This document shows, piece after piece, positions 27,344-37,556 of a stretch of DNA of 64,000 nucleotides (the stretch's first letter is position 1; every line of letters starts with the position of its first letter). The stretch lies in assembly GCA_003667245.1 (NCBI GenBank), contig RCNN01000097.1, positions 1-64,000 of the forward strand, written 5' to 3'. Source of the DNA: Heterostelium multicystogenum (lineage: Eukaryota; Evosea; Eumycetozoa; Acytosteliales; Acytosteliaceae). Below the pieces are notes generated by a model. That model saw nothing but the letters and a program-made list of their open reading frames with translations. It ran no database searches and was not told where the DNA came from. Both the position numbers and the translations under genes were made by a program.

Positions 27344-27627
27344 GGAAGCCCACTCCTCAGCGACGCGAATTCATTCATCGCATTTGATGCGATTATTATT
27401 TGTTTGTTTTGGGTGAGTCTGGCGGTTAAAAGCAGGCCAAGAGGTCACAAAAGCGCGCCGAGAGTAGCAGCTTTGCCAAGGGCCGCCTAGAGCCAAAAGA
27501 GGCCCCTACGGTCATAAACATGACTCAAGAATATCTAATGGTCATTTTTAGAGCAAAGATTCTATAAGCCAAGAAAGGGCTCTGGAATGGGCTTCTACGC
27601 ATTTAAACTGAATGAATAAAAACCAAA
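27344..27627. other. fadD1 upstream region
   Basis: 284 bases, AT-richer than flanking genes. It presumably holds the fadD1 promoter, but no operator half-sites (for instance GAAAC/GTTTC for PsrA) or hairpin could be recognised. Confidence 0.4.
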
Positions 27628-27719
27628 TGTGGGAGCGGGCTTGCTCGCGAAAGCGCAGTGTCAGTCACAGCATATGTCGACTGGTACACCGCTTTTCGCG
27701 AGCAAGCCCGCTCCCAACA
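27628..27719. repeat. REPIN, GGGAGCGGGCTTGCTCGCGA type
   Basis: Inverted REP pair between fadD2 and fadD1; the right arm has one extra A (CTCCCAACA). Confidence 0.88.
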
Positions 27720-27739
27720 TTTTTTGACCTTATTTCAAA

Positions 27740-29427
27740 TCAGGCTATGTCGCGCAATTCGCGCCGCAGGATCTTGCCCACCGGCGTCATCGGCAACGAC
27801 TCACGCAACACAATATGCTTGGGCACCTTGTAGCCGGTGAAGTTGGCCTTGCAGTAGGTCTTCAGCTCTTCAAGGCTCACGCCCTGGGCACGGGCCACCA
27901 CAAACAGCTTCACCGCCTCGCCGGTACGCTCGTCCGGTACGCCGATCACCGCGCAGCTGGCCACCGCCGGATGCGCCATCACCACGTCTTCGATCTCGTT
28001 GGGGTACACGTTGAACCCCGAGACGATGATCAGATCCTTCTTGCGATCAACGATGCGCACAAAGCCGTCCGGGTCGATCACCGCGATATCGCCGGTCTTG
28101 AGCCAGCCTTCGGCGTCCAGGGTCTCGGCGGTCGCCACCGGTTGCTGCCAGTAGCCCTTCATCACTTGCGGGCCCTTGATGCACAGCTCGCCCCGCTCGC
28201 CCAGCGGCAGCTCCGCGCCGTTGTCGTCGATGATCTTCATCGCCGTGCCCGGCACCGGAATGCCCACGGTGCCCAGCTTCGATTTGCCGCCATAGGGGTT
28301 GGTGCTGGCCACCGGTGAGGTTTCGGTCAAGCCGTAGCCTTCACCAATCGCGCAGCCGGTCAGTTGCTGCCAGCGCTCGGCCGTGGCCTTGACCAGTGCG
28401 GTGCCGCCGGAGTTGGTGAGCTTGAGGTGGGAGAAATCCAGGCTCTTGAAGTCCGGGTGGTCCATCAAGGCCACAAACAGGGTGTTGAGCCCCAGCAGCC
28501 CGGTGAAGCGCCACTTTTTCAGCTCCTTGATAAAGCCGCCAATGTCCCGGGGATTGGTGATCAGTACGTTGTGGTTGCCCGATACCATCATGCACATGCA
28601 ATTCGCGGTGAAGGCATAGATGTGGTACAGCGGCAGCGGCGCCACCATCACCTCCTGGCCTTCCTTGATCAGCGGATGGCCGTCGTCCCCCAGTTGCGAC
28701 ATGCACGCCCGCACTTGCTGCATGTTGGCCACCAGGTTGCCGTGGGTAAGCATTGCGCCCTTGGCCAGGCCGGTGGTGCCGCCGGTGTATTGCAGCACCG
28801 CGATGTCGTCGAGGGTCACCGGATGGCGGTTGAGTGCCTGGCCGGCGCCCATGCGCAGGGCGCGCTTGAAGGAGATGGCTTGCGGCAGGTTATAGGCCGG
28901 GACCATCTTCTTCACCTTGTCGACCACGGTGTTGATCAGCCAGCCCTTGGCGGCGGGCATGAAGTCGCCCATCTTCGCTTCGATCAGGTATTCGATCTCG
29001 GTGTCCTTGCTGACTTCTTCAACCCGCGAGCCAAACAGGTTCAGGTACACCAGCGCACGAATGCCGGCATCCTTGAATTGGTGACGCATTTCCCGCGGGT
29101 GTACAACGGGTTGGTGTTGACCACGATCAGCCCGGCGCGCAGGGCGCCGAACACGGCAATCGGATAATGCAGGACGTTGGGCATCTGCACGGCAATGCGG
29201 TCACCCGGCTTGAGGTCGGTGTGCCACTGCAGGTAACCGGCGAACGCGGCGCTGCGCCGATCCAGCTCGGCGTAGGTCAGGGTGATCCCCATGTTGCTGA
29301 ACGCCGGACGATCGGCAAAGGTCTTGCAGGAACGCTCGAAGACTTCGATCACCGATTTATAGGCTGTGAGGTCGATCTCGTTGGGAACCCCGGCTGCGCG
29401 TTTGTCATTCCAGAAATCAGGTTGCAT
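27740..29427 (-). CDS. fadD2: Long-chain acyl-CoA synthetase FadD2 (one frameshift)
   Basis: Adenylate-forming enzyme that activates fatty acids to acyl-CoA. N-terminus MQPDFWNDKRAAGVPNEIDL, then [40 protein letters not shown]. The ATP/AMP signature is YTGGTTGLAKGAMLTHGN, followed by [33 protein letters not shown] and [20 protein letters not shown]; the end [15 protein letters not shown] carries the catalytic Lys. One indel near 29098 (loss in the LYT-REMRHQF region). About 562 residues. Upstream partner of fadD1; 397 bases with a REPIN separate them. Confidence 0.93.
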
Positions 29428-29636
29428 TATTCTTGTCCTCTTACCTGAGTGGTCCGGCCGCTTTTGATGTTGCGATGAAAGCGGAGCTTTGGGGACGTTA
29501 GCAGCTATGGTCAATCAGGCAAATACAACAAGATGCGTCATTGATTGTGTGAATCTCCCCGCCAAGGCCAGCGCTGATCCAGCGGCCTGCGGTGAATGAG
29601 CTATACACTGCAACGACCCTGAGCAAAGGAAGCGCC

Positions 29637-30584
29637 ATGAACCACACCACTTTCTGGCTGACCGCGAATGACCGCAGTCGGGTGTACGTCAACCAGTGGC
29701 TGCCGGACGGGCCGCCCAAGGCGCTGATCATGCTGGCCCACGGCATGGCCGAGCACAGTGGCCGCTATGCCCGCCTGGCCCAGGCGTTGTGTGATGCCGG
29801 CTACGGCCTGTACGCCCCCGACCAGCGCGGCCACGGGCGTACCGCCGACGAGGGCACCCTGGGGCTGTTCGCCGAGAAAGACGGCTGGAACAAGGTGGTG
29901 GGCGACCTGGCGAGCCTCAACCAGCATATCGGCCAGCAAGCGCCGGGGGTGCCGATCATCCTGCTGGGCCACAGCATGGGCAGCTACATTGCCCAGGCGT
30001 ACCTGCTGCACCACAAGCGCGAGCCTTAACGGGGCGATTCTCAGCGGCTCGAATTTCCAGCCGGTGGCGCTGTACGGCGCGGCCAAGGTGATTGCCCATG
30101 TCGAACGCCTGCGCCAGGGGTTGCGCGGGCGCAGTGCGCTGATTGATTTCCTGTCATTTGGATCGTTCAACAAGGCGTTCAAACCCAATCGCACCGCTTT
30201 CGACTGGCTCAGCCGTGACCCGGCCGAGGTCGACAAGTACGTCAGCGACCCGCTTTGCGGCTTCCGTTGCACCAACCAGCTGTGGATCGACCTGCTGGGC
30301 GGCTTGCAGCAAATCAGCAAAGCGTCCAATCTCGCTCAGATAGACCCGGGGCTGCCGATCCTGATAATGGGCGGTGAATGTGATCCGGTCAGTGAAGGCA
30401 AGCGTCTCAAAAAGTCTGGCCAACGCGTTGCGCGAAGCCGGCTGCCAGCACCTGGAGCTGAGCATTTACCCACAGGCGCGCCACGAATTATTCAACGAAA
30501 ACCAACCGTGATGCGGTCACAGCCGACGTGCTGACGTGGCTGGCCCAGGCAGCAGTGCTGCGCCGCCCTACTCGCTGCGAATGA
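29637..30584 (+). CDS. Alpha/beta hydrolase, lysophospholipase-like (frameshifted)
   Basis: Serine hydrolase of the monoglyceride-lipase/lysophospholipase type. The oxyanion region is LIMLAHGMAEHSGRYARLAQ, the next strand LYAPDQRGHGRTADE, and the nucleophile elbow LLGHSMGSYIAQAYLLHH (Ser in GHSMG). The acid and histidine lie in ILIMGGECDPVSEGKRL and SIYPQARHELFNE. Indels near 30028, 30410 and 30500 break the frame; the corrected end is ...RRPTRCE at 30584 (~314 residues). Divergent from fadD2, matching the P. aeruginosa PA3301-PA3300 arrangement, so a role in releasing fatty acids for the adjacent synthetases is plausible. AAGGAAG ribosome site before the ATG. Confidence 0.87.
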
Positions 30585-30643
30585 TTTTTTCGTTTAAAAT
30601 CAATATATTAAGATTTCTGATTAGCCACAGGATGCACCAACTG

Positions 30644-31115
30644 ATGACCCAGGTTACCAACACGCCTTACGAAGCCCTCGAAGTCGGCCAGACCGCCAGC
30701 TACAGCAAGACCGTCGAAGAGCGCGATATCCAGTTGTTCGCGGCAATGTCCGGCGACCACAACCCGGTGCATCTGGACGCCGAATTCGCCAAGGCGACCA
30801 TGTTCAAGGAGCGCATTGCCCACGGCATGTTCAGCGGCGCCCTGATCAGCGCGGCGGTTGCGTGCGAGTTGCCTGGGCCCGGCACGATCTACATCGGCCA
30901 GCAAATGACCTTCCAGAAGCCGGTCAAAATCGGCGACACCCTGACCGTGCGTCTGGAAATCCTCGAGAAAGCTGCCGAAATTCCGCGTGCGCATCGCCAC
31001 CCGCGTATTCAACCAGCGCGACGAGCTGGTGGTAGACGGCGAAGCCGAGATCCTCGCGCCACGCAAGCAGCAGACCGTGACCCTGACCGAACTGCCGGCC
31101 ATCAGCATCGGTTGA
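30644..31115 (+). CDS. phaJ1: (R)-specific enoyl-CoA hydratase, MaoC family (one frameshift)
   Basis: Hydrates 2-enoyl-CoA to (R)-3-hydroxyacyl-CoA, linking beta-oxidation to polyhydroxyalkanoate synthesis. Hot-dog fold with the hydratase-2 motif: FAAMSGDHNPVHLDAEFAKA, where Asp and His are catalytic, then ERIAHGMFSGALISAAVACE and GTIYIGQQMTFQKPVKIGDT. An indel near 30973 shifts the end, which corrects to LPKFRVRIATRVFNQRDELV and AILAPRKQQ-like text finishing LPAISIG at 31115. About 156 residues. The ATG at 30632 (MHQLMTQ) is a possible alternative start. Next to the lipase and fadD genes, matching PA3302. Confidence 0.85.
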
Positions 31116-31128
31116 ACGAACGCCCATG

Positions 31129-31158
31129 AAAAAGCCCCGCATCTGCGGGGGCTTTTTT
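31129..31158. terminator. Bidirectional terminator
   Basis: AAAAAGCCCCGCATCTGCGG followed by GGGCTTTTTTA: the same stem as the terminator at 25605, with one extra G in the right arm. Between convergent phaJ1 and the DUF2383 gene. Confidence 0.85.
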
Positions 31159-31171
31159 ATTCAGGCGGGGC

Positions 31172-31641
31172 TCAAGACTGAGCGCGAGCCTGGTTACGCA
31201 GGGCTTTCACCTGGTCGTGGTCGCGTTGCGCGCCGTGGAACTGACGCTCTACCAGGTCACGAATGCCCAGCAGGTTGTGCTTGTTGATCTTCTCGATCGC
31301 TTCTTTGTAAGCCTTCAGTGCGTGGTCTTCACCGCGCTCGGCTTCGTTCAGCACGGCTTCTTCGTCTTTACCGGTCACCATCGACTTCACGTCGACCCAA
31401 CCACGGTGCAAGGCACCGGCGACGCTGCCGGAATCTTCCGGATCGCCACCCCAGTGCTCTTACTGCTGTCTGCAGTTCGGCAGCGGCGGTACCGCAATCA
31501 ACGGAACGTTTGGGCAAACAGGGCTTTGAGTTCTGGGTGCTTGATGTCTTCTGCGCAGGTCTTGAAGCCTTCCTGGCCGTCTTTGCTGGTCTCGATCAGG
31601 TCGTTGAGTACGGAGATCGATTCTTTGTTGATATCAGTCAT
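31172..31641 (-). CDS. PA2169-family four-helix-bundle protein, DUF2383 (frameshifted)
   Basis: Corrected product ~152 residues: MTDINKESISVLNDLIETSK, DGQEGFKTCAEDIKHPELKA LFAQ, then in another frame after ~31500 DCGTAAAELQTAVRALGG, HRGWVDVKSMVTGKDEEAVL and ERGEDHALKAYKEAIEKINK. The spacing of E, H and D residues (ERGEDHA) is that of ferritin-like DUF2383 proteins, which are stress-induced in Pseudomonas. Metal binding is a family expectation, not shown here. Alone on the minus strand between two terminator-separated units. Confidence 0.82.
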
Positions 31642-31849
31642 TTTTCAATTCCTTCGCGGGTTAAGAAACGTGTATTAGTAATTGCAGCGCCCGTGCCAGC
31701 TTTTTGAAAAAACAATTTATTGCTTAAATTTCAATAAGTTAGCCAATACACAAAAATCTGTATCCGCTTTATTTGCATGATCTGTCATTTGGCCTCCATG
31801 CAGAATGCCTGTATTTTCCAAGGCATCGACTCAAACACCTGAAGCCGCA

Positions 31850-32086
31850 ATGAACCCTGAAAAACTTGAACTGCTGATCACCCGCGAAATGCCCTTCGGC
31901 AAGTACAAGGGCCGGATCATTGCCGACTTGCCCGGCCCCTACCTGAACTGGTTCGCCCGTGAAGGTTTCCCCCACGGCGAACTGGGCGGGTTGCTGGCCC
32001 TGATGCAGGAAATCGACCACAACGGTTTATCCGAACTGCTGGACCCCCTACGCGCCAAGCACGGCAAGCCCGCCCCTCGTCATTAA
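31850..32086 (+). CDS. DUF3820 family protein
   Basis: Intact 78-residue protein: MNPEKLELLITREMPFGKYK, GRIIADLPGPYLNWFAREGF, then EIDHNGLSELLDPLRAKHG. The MPFGKYKG..I.DLP..YL.WFAR.GFP pattern is the DUF3820 signature, related to small proteins linked to quorum-sensing or nuclease-like folds; the function is not settled. It starts 12 bases before... the aminotransferase gene begins 13 bases after its stop, so the two may be co-transcribed. Confidence 0.88.
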   Translation: MNPEKLELLITREMPFGKYKGRIIADLPGPYLNWFAREGFPHGELGGLLALMQEIDHNGLSELLDPLRAKHGKPAPRH

Positions 32087-32098
32087 TAGAGCACGCAC

Positions 32099-33281
32099 AT
32101 GGACAGTACCCGCGACGAACAACACTGGCACGCCATCGCCCAGCGCTACGACCTGGAGCCCGGCCCGATCAACCTCGAAAACGGTTACTTCGGGCGCATG
32201 AGCCGCGCGGTACTTGAGCAGTATCAGGACAACGTCGCCTTCATCAACCGCAGCAACTCGATCCATGTGCGCCAGCGTTTCGAGCAGGGCGAAAACGTCG
32301 AGATCCGTAACCAGTTGGCGCAATTGATGGACGCCGATCCTGAAGCCATCGCCCTCACCCGCTGCGCCTCGGATGCGTTGCAGTCGCTGATCCGCAACTA
32401 CAACCGCTTGCAGCCCGGCGACCAGGTGCTGATCAGCGACCTGGAGTACGACACCGTCAAGGGCGCCATGCGCTGGCTGGCGCAGAATCGTGGCGTAGAA
32501 GTGATCGAAATTGCCCACGAACACCCGGCCAGTTTCGACAGCCTGGTGCAGACGTATCGCGATGCGTTCCTGCGCTATCCCCGCCTGAAACTGCTGGCAC
32601 TGACCTACGTGACCCACCGCACCGGGCTGGTGATGCCGGTGGAGGCGATTGCCGGCGCTGCCAGGGAACATGGAATTGATGTGATCCTCGATGGCGCCCA
32701 TGCGCTGGGGCAGATCGAGTTCAACCTGGCACAGTTGGGTATCGCGTTTGCCGGTTTCAACCTGCACAAGTGGATCGGTTGCGCCGTTGACCCTGGGCTT
32801 TATTTATATCGACCCGCAACGGTTGGCGGACATTGATCCGGACATGGGTGAGTTTCACTATCCGGTGACCGATGTACGTGCCCGCACGCCGTACAGCACG
32901 CCGAATTTCCCGGCGTTGATGACCTTGCCGCTGGTGTTCGAAGAGCATCGGGCATTGGGCGGGTCGAAGGCCAAGGGGGCCCGCCTTAATTACCTGCGGG
33001 ATTTGTGGGTGAATGAGGTGCGGCAGTTGCCGGGAATTGAAGTGCTGACGCCGGACGACCCACGGCTGTATTGCGCGATTACGTCGTTCAAGTTCACTCA
33101 TCAGCCGGATCAACAGGTGATGGCGAACCGACTGCTCAAGGAATACAACCTCTTCACCACAACCCGCAGCGGGGCTTCGTTCGGCAGTTGTATTCGGGTG
33201 ACACCAGGCTTTTTGACGTCAGCGGCGGACATTCATGCGCTGATCAAAGCCATCACCGAACTGAGCGCGATATCACTGTAG
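32099..33281 (+). CDS. Class V aminotransferase, isopenicillin-N-epimerase-like (one frameshift)
   Basis: PLP enzyme of the CsdA/CefD branch. ENGYFGRMSRAVLEQYQDNV then ALTRCASDALQSLIRNYNRL (phosphate-binding region), LLALTYVTHRTGLVMPVEAI, VILDGAHALGQIEFNLAQLG with the Asp that holds the PLP ring, and the Schiff-base Lys in FAGFNLHKWIG. The C-domain gives PYSTPNFPALMTLPLVFEEH and SGASFGSCIRVTPGFLTSAA. One indel near 32790. About 393 residues. Reaction could be epimerisation, desulfuration or transamination; not decidable. Its TAG stop lies inside the REP that follows. Confidence 0.86.
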
Positions 33282-33376
33282 GAGCGAGCTTGCTCGCGAA
33301 GGTCGTTAACGATGACACGGGAAACCTGACACCCAGCGGTGCTCTCGGTTTTTTCGCGAGCAAGCTCGCTCCTACA
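33277..33376. repeat. REPIN, GGAGCGAGCTTGCTCGCGAA type, overlapping a stop codon
   Basis: TGTAGGAGCGAGCTTGCTCG at the left and CGAGCAAGCTCGCTCCTACA at the right. The TAG of the left arm (33279-33281) is the stop codon of the aminotransferase. Confidence 0.88.
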
Positions 33377-33402
33377 GTGGGAGTGGGCCATTTTCCGCAG
33401 GC

Positions 33403-33436
33403 AAAAAAAAAGCGGCACACCGACCAAGTGCACCGC
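33403..33436 (-). terminator. Rho-independent terminator after eda
   Basis: On the minus strand GCGGTGCAC...GTGTGCCGC forms a stem with a small internal loop, followed by nine T. It lies 44 bases beyond the eda stop. Confidence 0.7.
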
Positions 33437-33479
33437 AAAAATGCCGTAGAACACAGCAACAACGATTCGGTAAATCCAA

Positions 33480-34165
33480 TCAGTCCAGCAGGGCCAGCGC
33501 CTCGGCGGTGGTTTCCTGGATGCGTGCCCAGTCGCCGTTCTTGACCCATTCCGGATCAAGCATCCAGCTACCGCCCACGCACATCACATTTTTCAACGCC
33601 ATGTAGCTCTTGATGTTGGCCGGGCCAACCCCGCCAGTCGGGCAGAATTTCACTTCGCCAAACGGGCCGCCCAGTGCCTTGATCGCCGCCACGCCACCGC
33701 TGACTTCAGCCGGGAACAGCTTGAAGCGGCGATAACCCAGGCCATAACCTTCCATGATCCGGAGGCATTGCTGATGCCCGGCAACAGCGGAATCGAGCTG
33801 TGTACCGAGGCTTCCAGCAGGTCACGGGTAATCCCGGGAGTGACGATAAATTGCGAACCGGCCACTTCGGCCGCTTCCAGCATATGACGATCCAGCACGG
33901 TACCGGCACCGGTGCACAGCTCCGGACGCTGCTCACGCAGTACCTGGATGGCCTTGAGGCCGAACTGCGAACGCAGGGTCACTTCCAGTGCGGTCAAACC
34001 ACCGGCTGCCAGGGCATCGGCCAGCGGCAGGATGTCCTGTTCGCGGGCAATGGTGATCACCGGCAGGATCCGCGCCTTGGCGCAGAGGCTGTCGATCAAG
34101 GCAACTTTGTCCGCCATGGAAACGGTAGGTTGAGGGCTGTTCATCGCGGCTGATCCTTGGCTCAT
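33480..34165 (-). CDS. eda: 2-keto-3-deoxy-6-phosphogluconate aldolase (one frameshift)
   Basis: Cleaves KDPG to pyruvate and glyceraldehyde 3-phosphate, the last Entner-Doudoroff step. Text reads ARILPVITIAREQDILPLAD, GLTALEVTLRSQFGLKAI with the catalytic Glu, CTGAGTVLDRHMLEAAEVAG, FIVTPGITRDLLEA, and after an indel near 33760 YRRFKLFPAEVSGGVAAIKA (Schiff-base Lys in FKLFPAE), KFCPTGGVGPANIKSYMALK. About 228 residues. It follows pgl and zwf on the same strand; its ATG at 34165 overlaps the pgl stop (ATGA), though a start at 34144 (MNSPQPT) is also possible. Confidence 0.94.
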
Positions 34166-34875
34166 GGGCACCAGTAAATCTCTAGAGTAGGTTGCAAAAA
34201 CGCGCGTATCGGCATGGCAGCAACGTCGTCACTGGCCAGCGCGGCGCTCAAGGTGGTCAATTTCGAGCTGCCGGAAATCGACAGCACGGTGTAGTGGGCG
34301 GTGGCCAGCAGCGCGCGACTCATGGTCAGGCGCTGGTGCGGCACGGTCGGCGCCAGCATCGGCCAGCAACGACGGCTGCCGTCCGGCTTCAACGCTTCAG
34401 CCAGGTTCGGGCTGTTGGGGAACAGCGACGCGGTGTGGCCGTCGTCGCCCATGCCCAGTACCAGCACATCAATCGTCGGCAACTCGGCCAGCAGGCGATC
34501 GGCCTGCTCGGCAGCGTCGTCAAGGGTGGCGGCGACGCTGTACAGGCTCAGGAACTTGGCCTTGGCCGCCGGGCCCTGCAGCAAATACTTCTTCAACAGG
34601 CCGGCATTGCTGTCAGCGTGTTCCACCGGCACCCAGCGCTCGTCGGCCAGGGTGATGGTCACCTTGGACCAGTCCAGGCCTTGCTTGGCGAGGTTCTGGA
34701 AGAACGCCACCGGGCTGCGGCCGCCGGACACCACCAGGGTCGCTTCGCCACGGGCACTGATGGCCGCGCGCAGTTGTTCGGCCACGTCATTGGCCAGGCC
34801 ATCCGCCAGCAGCACCGGGTTGCGGTACTCATGGGCAGTCACGCCCTGAGGCAGTTTCAAATCAGATATCGCCAT
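34162..34875 (-). CDS. pgl: 6-phosphogluconolactonase
   Basis: Intact 237-residue cytoplasmic enzyme hydrolysing 6-phosphogluconolactone to 6-phosphogluconate. Family marks: [44 protein letters not shown], the [16 protein letters not shown] catalytic loop with His, and [14 protein letters not shown]. Overlaps zwf upstream by 14 bases and eda downstream by four, so the three are one translationally coupled operon. Confidence 0.95.
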   Translation of the reverse strand: MAISDLKLPQGVTAHEYRNPVLLADGLANDVAEQLRAAISARGEATLVVSGGRSPVAFFQNLAKQGLDWSKVTITLADERWVPVEHADSNAGLLKKYLLQGPAAKAKFLSLYSVAATLDDAAEQADRLLAELPTIDVLVLGMGDDGHTASLFPNSPNLAEALKPDGSRRCWPMLAPTVPHQRLTMSRALLATAHYTVLSISGSSKLTTLSAALASDDVAAMPIRAFLQPTLEIYWCP

Positions 34876-36331
34876 ACCAAGACCTCCCGTCCCGCGTGAT
34901 CAGTGCAATCGAGCTCATTGGCCCCCAGGACCCCGCCGCGTACGGCTTGGGCGCATCACCGGATTTTTTCCATCCGGCGATCAACTGGTCACACCACTTC
35001 CACGCAGCTTCGATTTCATCTTTGCGCACAAACAGGTTCTGGTTGCCACGCATTACTTCCAGCAACAGCCGCTCGTAGGCATCGGGAATCCGTGCGCTGC
35101 GATAGGTGTCGGAAAAAATTCAGTTGCAGCGGGCCGCTGCGCAGTTGCATGCCCTTGTCCAGGCCCTGCTCCTTGGTCATCACGCGCAAGGAAATCCCTT
35201 CGTCCGGTTGCAGGCGGATGATCAGTTTGTTGCTGATCTGCAAAACGCTGCTCCGGGGCGAAGATGTAGTGGGACGGTTCCTTGAAGTGGATGACGATCT
35301 GCGACAGTTTTTGCGGCATGCGCTTGCCGGTACGCAGGTAGAACGGCACCCCGGCCCAACGCCAGTTACGGATATCGGCACGCAGGGCGACGAAGGTCTC
35401 GGTGTCGCTCTGGGTGTTGGAGTTCTCTTCTTCCAGGTAACCCGGTACCGGCTTGCCGGCGCTGTAGCCGGCGATGTATTGGCCACGCACCACCTGGGGT
35501 GGTCAGGCCGTCCGGGCTGATGGGCGCCAGGGCCTTGAGCACCTTGACCTTCTCGTCCCGAATACTGTCGGCAGACAGGTCGGCGGGCGGGTCCATGGCG
35601 ATCAGGCACAGCAGCTGCAGCAGGTGATTCTGGATCATGTCCCGCAGCTGCCCGGCCTTGTCGAAATAGCCCCAGCGACCTTCGATGCCTACTTGCTCGG
35701 CCACGGTGATTTCCACGTGGGAGATGTAGTTCTGGTTCCACTGGGTTTCAAACAGGCTGTTGGCAAAACGCAGGGCGATCAGGTTCTGGACGGTCTCTTT
35801 GCCCAGGTAGTGGTCGATGCGGTAGGTGCGGTTTTCCGGGAAGAACTGCGCCACGGCGTCGTTGACCTTGCGCGAGGAATCCAGGTCCGAACCGATGGGT
35901 TTTTCCAGGACCACGCGGGTATTTTCCGCCAGGCCGACCTTGGACAGGTTCTCGCAGATCGCGCCATACACCGCCGCCGGGGTGGCGAAGTAGGCAATCA
36001 GGCGTTGTTCAGTGCCGGCGTTCTCTGCCAGGGCGACGTAGTCATCGGCCTTCAGGAAGTCGACGTGCAGGTACGTCAGGCGGGCCAGGAAACGCTGGGC
36101 GACGGTTTCGTCCAGTTCCTTGCCAACGTAACCACGCAATTCTTTTTCGATGTGGGCCAGGTGCTGTTGCTCGGAACCGGCCTCACGGGCCAGGGCCAGG
36201 ATGCGCGTGTCTTCGTGCAGCAGGCCCGCACCATCGAGTTGATAGAGGGCAGGAAATAACTTGCGCAGCGCCAGATCACCCAAGGCGCCAAACAGGGCAA
36301 AGGTGCAGGGTTCTACGGTTATCGAAGGCAT
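34862..36331 (-). CDS. zwf: Glucose-6-phosphate 1-dehydrogenase (frameshifted)
   Basis: Oxidises glucose 6-phosphate to the lactone with NAD(P)+. NADP-binding start [20 protein letters not shown] (G..GDLA pattern), the conserved [19 protein letters not shown], the active-site [20 protein letters not shown] with its catalytic His, and [19 protein letters not shown]. After indels near 35502, 35242 and 35116 it continues [58 protein letters not shown] and [20 protein letters not shown]. About 489 residues. First gene of zwf-pgl-eda, divergent from hexR, whose product represses it. Confidence 0.95.
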
Positions 36332-36397
36332 GATGTTTGTTCTTTTATCAAGTTAAGCTACAAATACCTTTTTTTAAGGCATCACTCAAGGAAAAAA

Positions 36398-36416
36398 TGT
36401 AGTAATAACCACAACA
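36398..36416. promoter_or_regulatory. HexR operator-like palindrome between zwf and hexR
   Basis: TGTAGTAATAACCACAACA, an imperfect inverted repeat (AAATGTaGT...ACaACATTT when flanks are included) 67 bases before the zwf start. HexR sites known in Pseudomonas have TTGT/ACAA half-sites around this spacing, and this is the only such palindrome in the divergent gap. Confidence 0.5.
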
Positions 36417-36541
36417 TTTTCCCGAAAAACGTATTCCGAGTGGTGGTGTTCAACTACCCTCAGTAGGATAGGCCACCGCAAAGGGCCGCTCGTCGATTGG
36501 TTGACGACCCTTATTTGCATCGTCGCCCTAAGGAAACATGA

Positions 36542-37414
36542 ATGGACCGCGTGCGAAATCTACTGGAACAGATCCAGAAACGCCTCGAAGAACTGAACAA
36601 GGCTGAACGTAAAGTCGCCGAGGTCATCCTGCTCAACCCGCAGCAGGCGACCCGCTTCTCTATCGCCGCCCTCGCCCAGGCCGCTTCGGTCAGCGAACCT
36701 ACAGTGAACCGCTTCTGCCGCTCGTTCGGCGTGAGTGGTTACCCTGAACTTAAATTGCAGCTGGCGCAAAGCCTGGCCAGTGGCGCGGCGTATGTCAGCC
36801 GCGCGGTGGAGGCCGATGATAACCCGGAGGCCTACACCCAGAAGATCTTCGGCAGTGCCATCGCGTCCCTCGACAGCGCCTGCCAGGCCCTGGACCCGAA
36901 CCTGATCAGCAAGGCCGTCGACCTGCTAATCCAGGCTCGGCAGATCCACTTCTTCGGCCTGGGTGCTTTCGGCGCCGGTGGCCATGGACGCGCTGCACAA
37001 GTTTTTCCGTTTCAACCTGTCGGTCACGGCCCACGCCGATGTGCTGATGCAGCGGATGATCGCCTCGGTGGCCCACACCGGGGAGTTGTTCGTGATCATT
37101 TCCTACACCGGGCGTACCCGTGAACTGGTGGAAGTAGCACGTATTGCGCGGGAAAACGGCGCCTCGGTGCTGGGCGTGACCGCCGAAAATTCGCCGCTGG
37201 CCAAGGCCAGTACGGTGAGCCTGAACATTCCGTTGCCGGAAGACACCGACATCTACATGCCGATGACCTCGCGGATCATTCAGTTGACGGTGCTGGATGT
37301 ACTGGCGACGGGCATGACCTTGCGTCGCGGGGTGGATTTCCAGCCGCATTTGCGCAAGATCAAAGAGAGCTTGAAACGACAGCCGGTATCCGGTTTGGGG
37401 ATGAATTCAACTAG
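36542..37414 (+). CDS. hexR: HexR transcriptional regulator, RpiR family (frameshifted)
   Basis: Repressor of zwf and other hexose genes, released by KDPG. N-terminal helix-turn-helix domain: [63 protein letters not shown] sugar-phosphate domain: [12 protein letters not shown], then after an indel near 36975 [40 protein letters not shown] and [20 protein letters not shown]. Two more indels in the last codons (an extra A near 37375 and an extra T near 37396) restore the normal ending LNDSRYPVGDEFN with stop at 37414. About 290 residues. Confidence 0.93.
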
Positions 37415-37444
37415 GCCCGAATCTACTGTGAATGTGCCGGCCTC

Positions 37445-37527
37445 TTCGCGAGCAAGCCCGCTCCCACATTCGACTGCATTCCAAAAGTGGAACTCGGTCT
37501 AATGTGGGAGCGGGCTTGCTCGCGAAA
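37445..37527. repeat. Outward-facing REP pair
   Basis: TTCGCGAGCAAGCCCGCTCC at the left and GGAGCGGGCTTGCTCGCGAA at the right. The order of the two REPs is reversed compared with the other REPINs here: the TGTGGGAGC ends point toward each other across about 35 bases. Confidence 0.85.
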
Positions 37528-37556
37528 GCGGCATCAGCAACACCGGAACATCCGGA

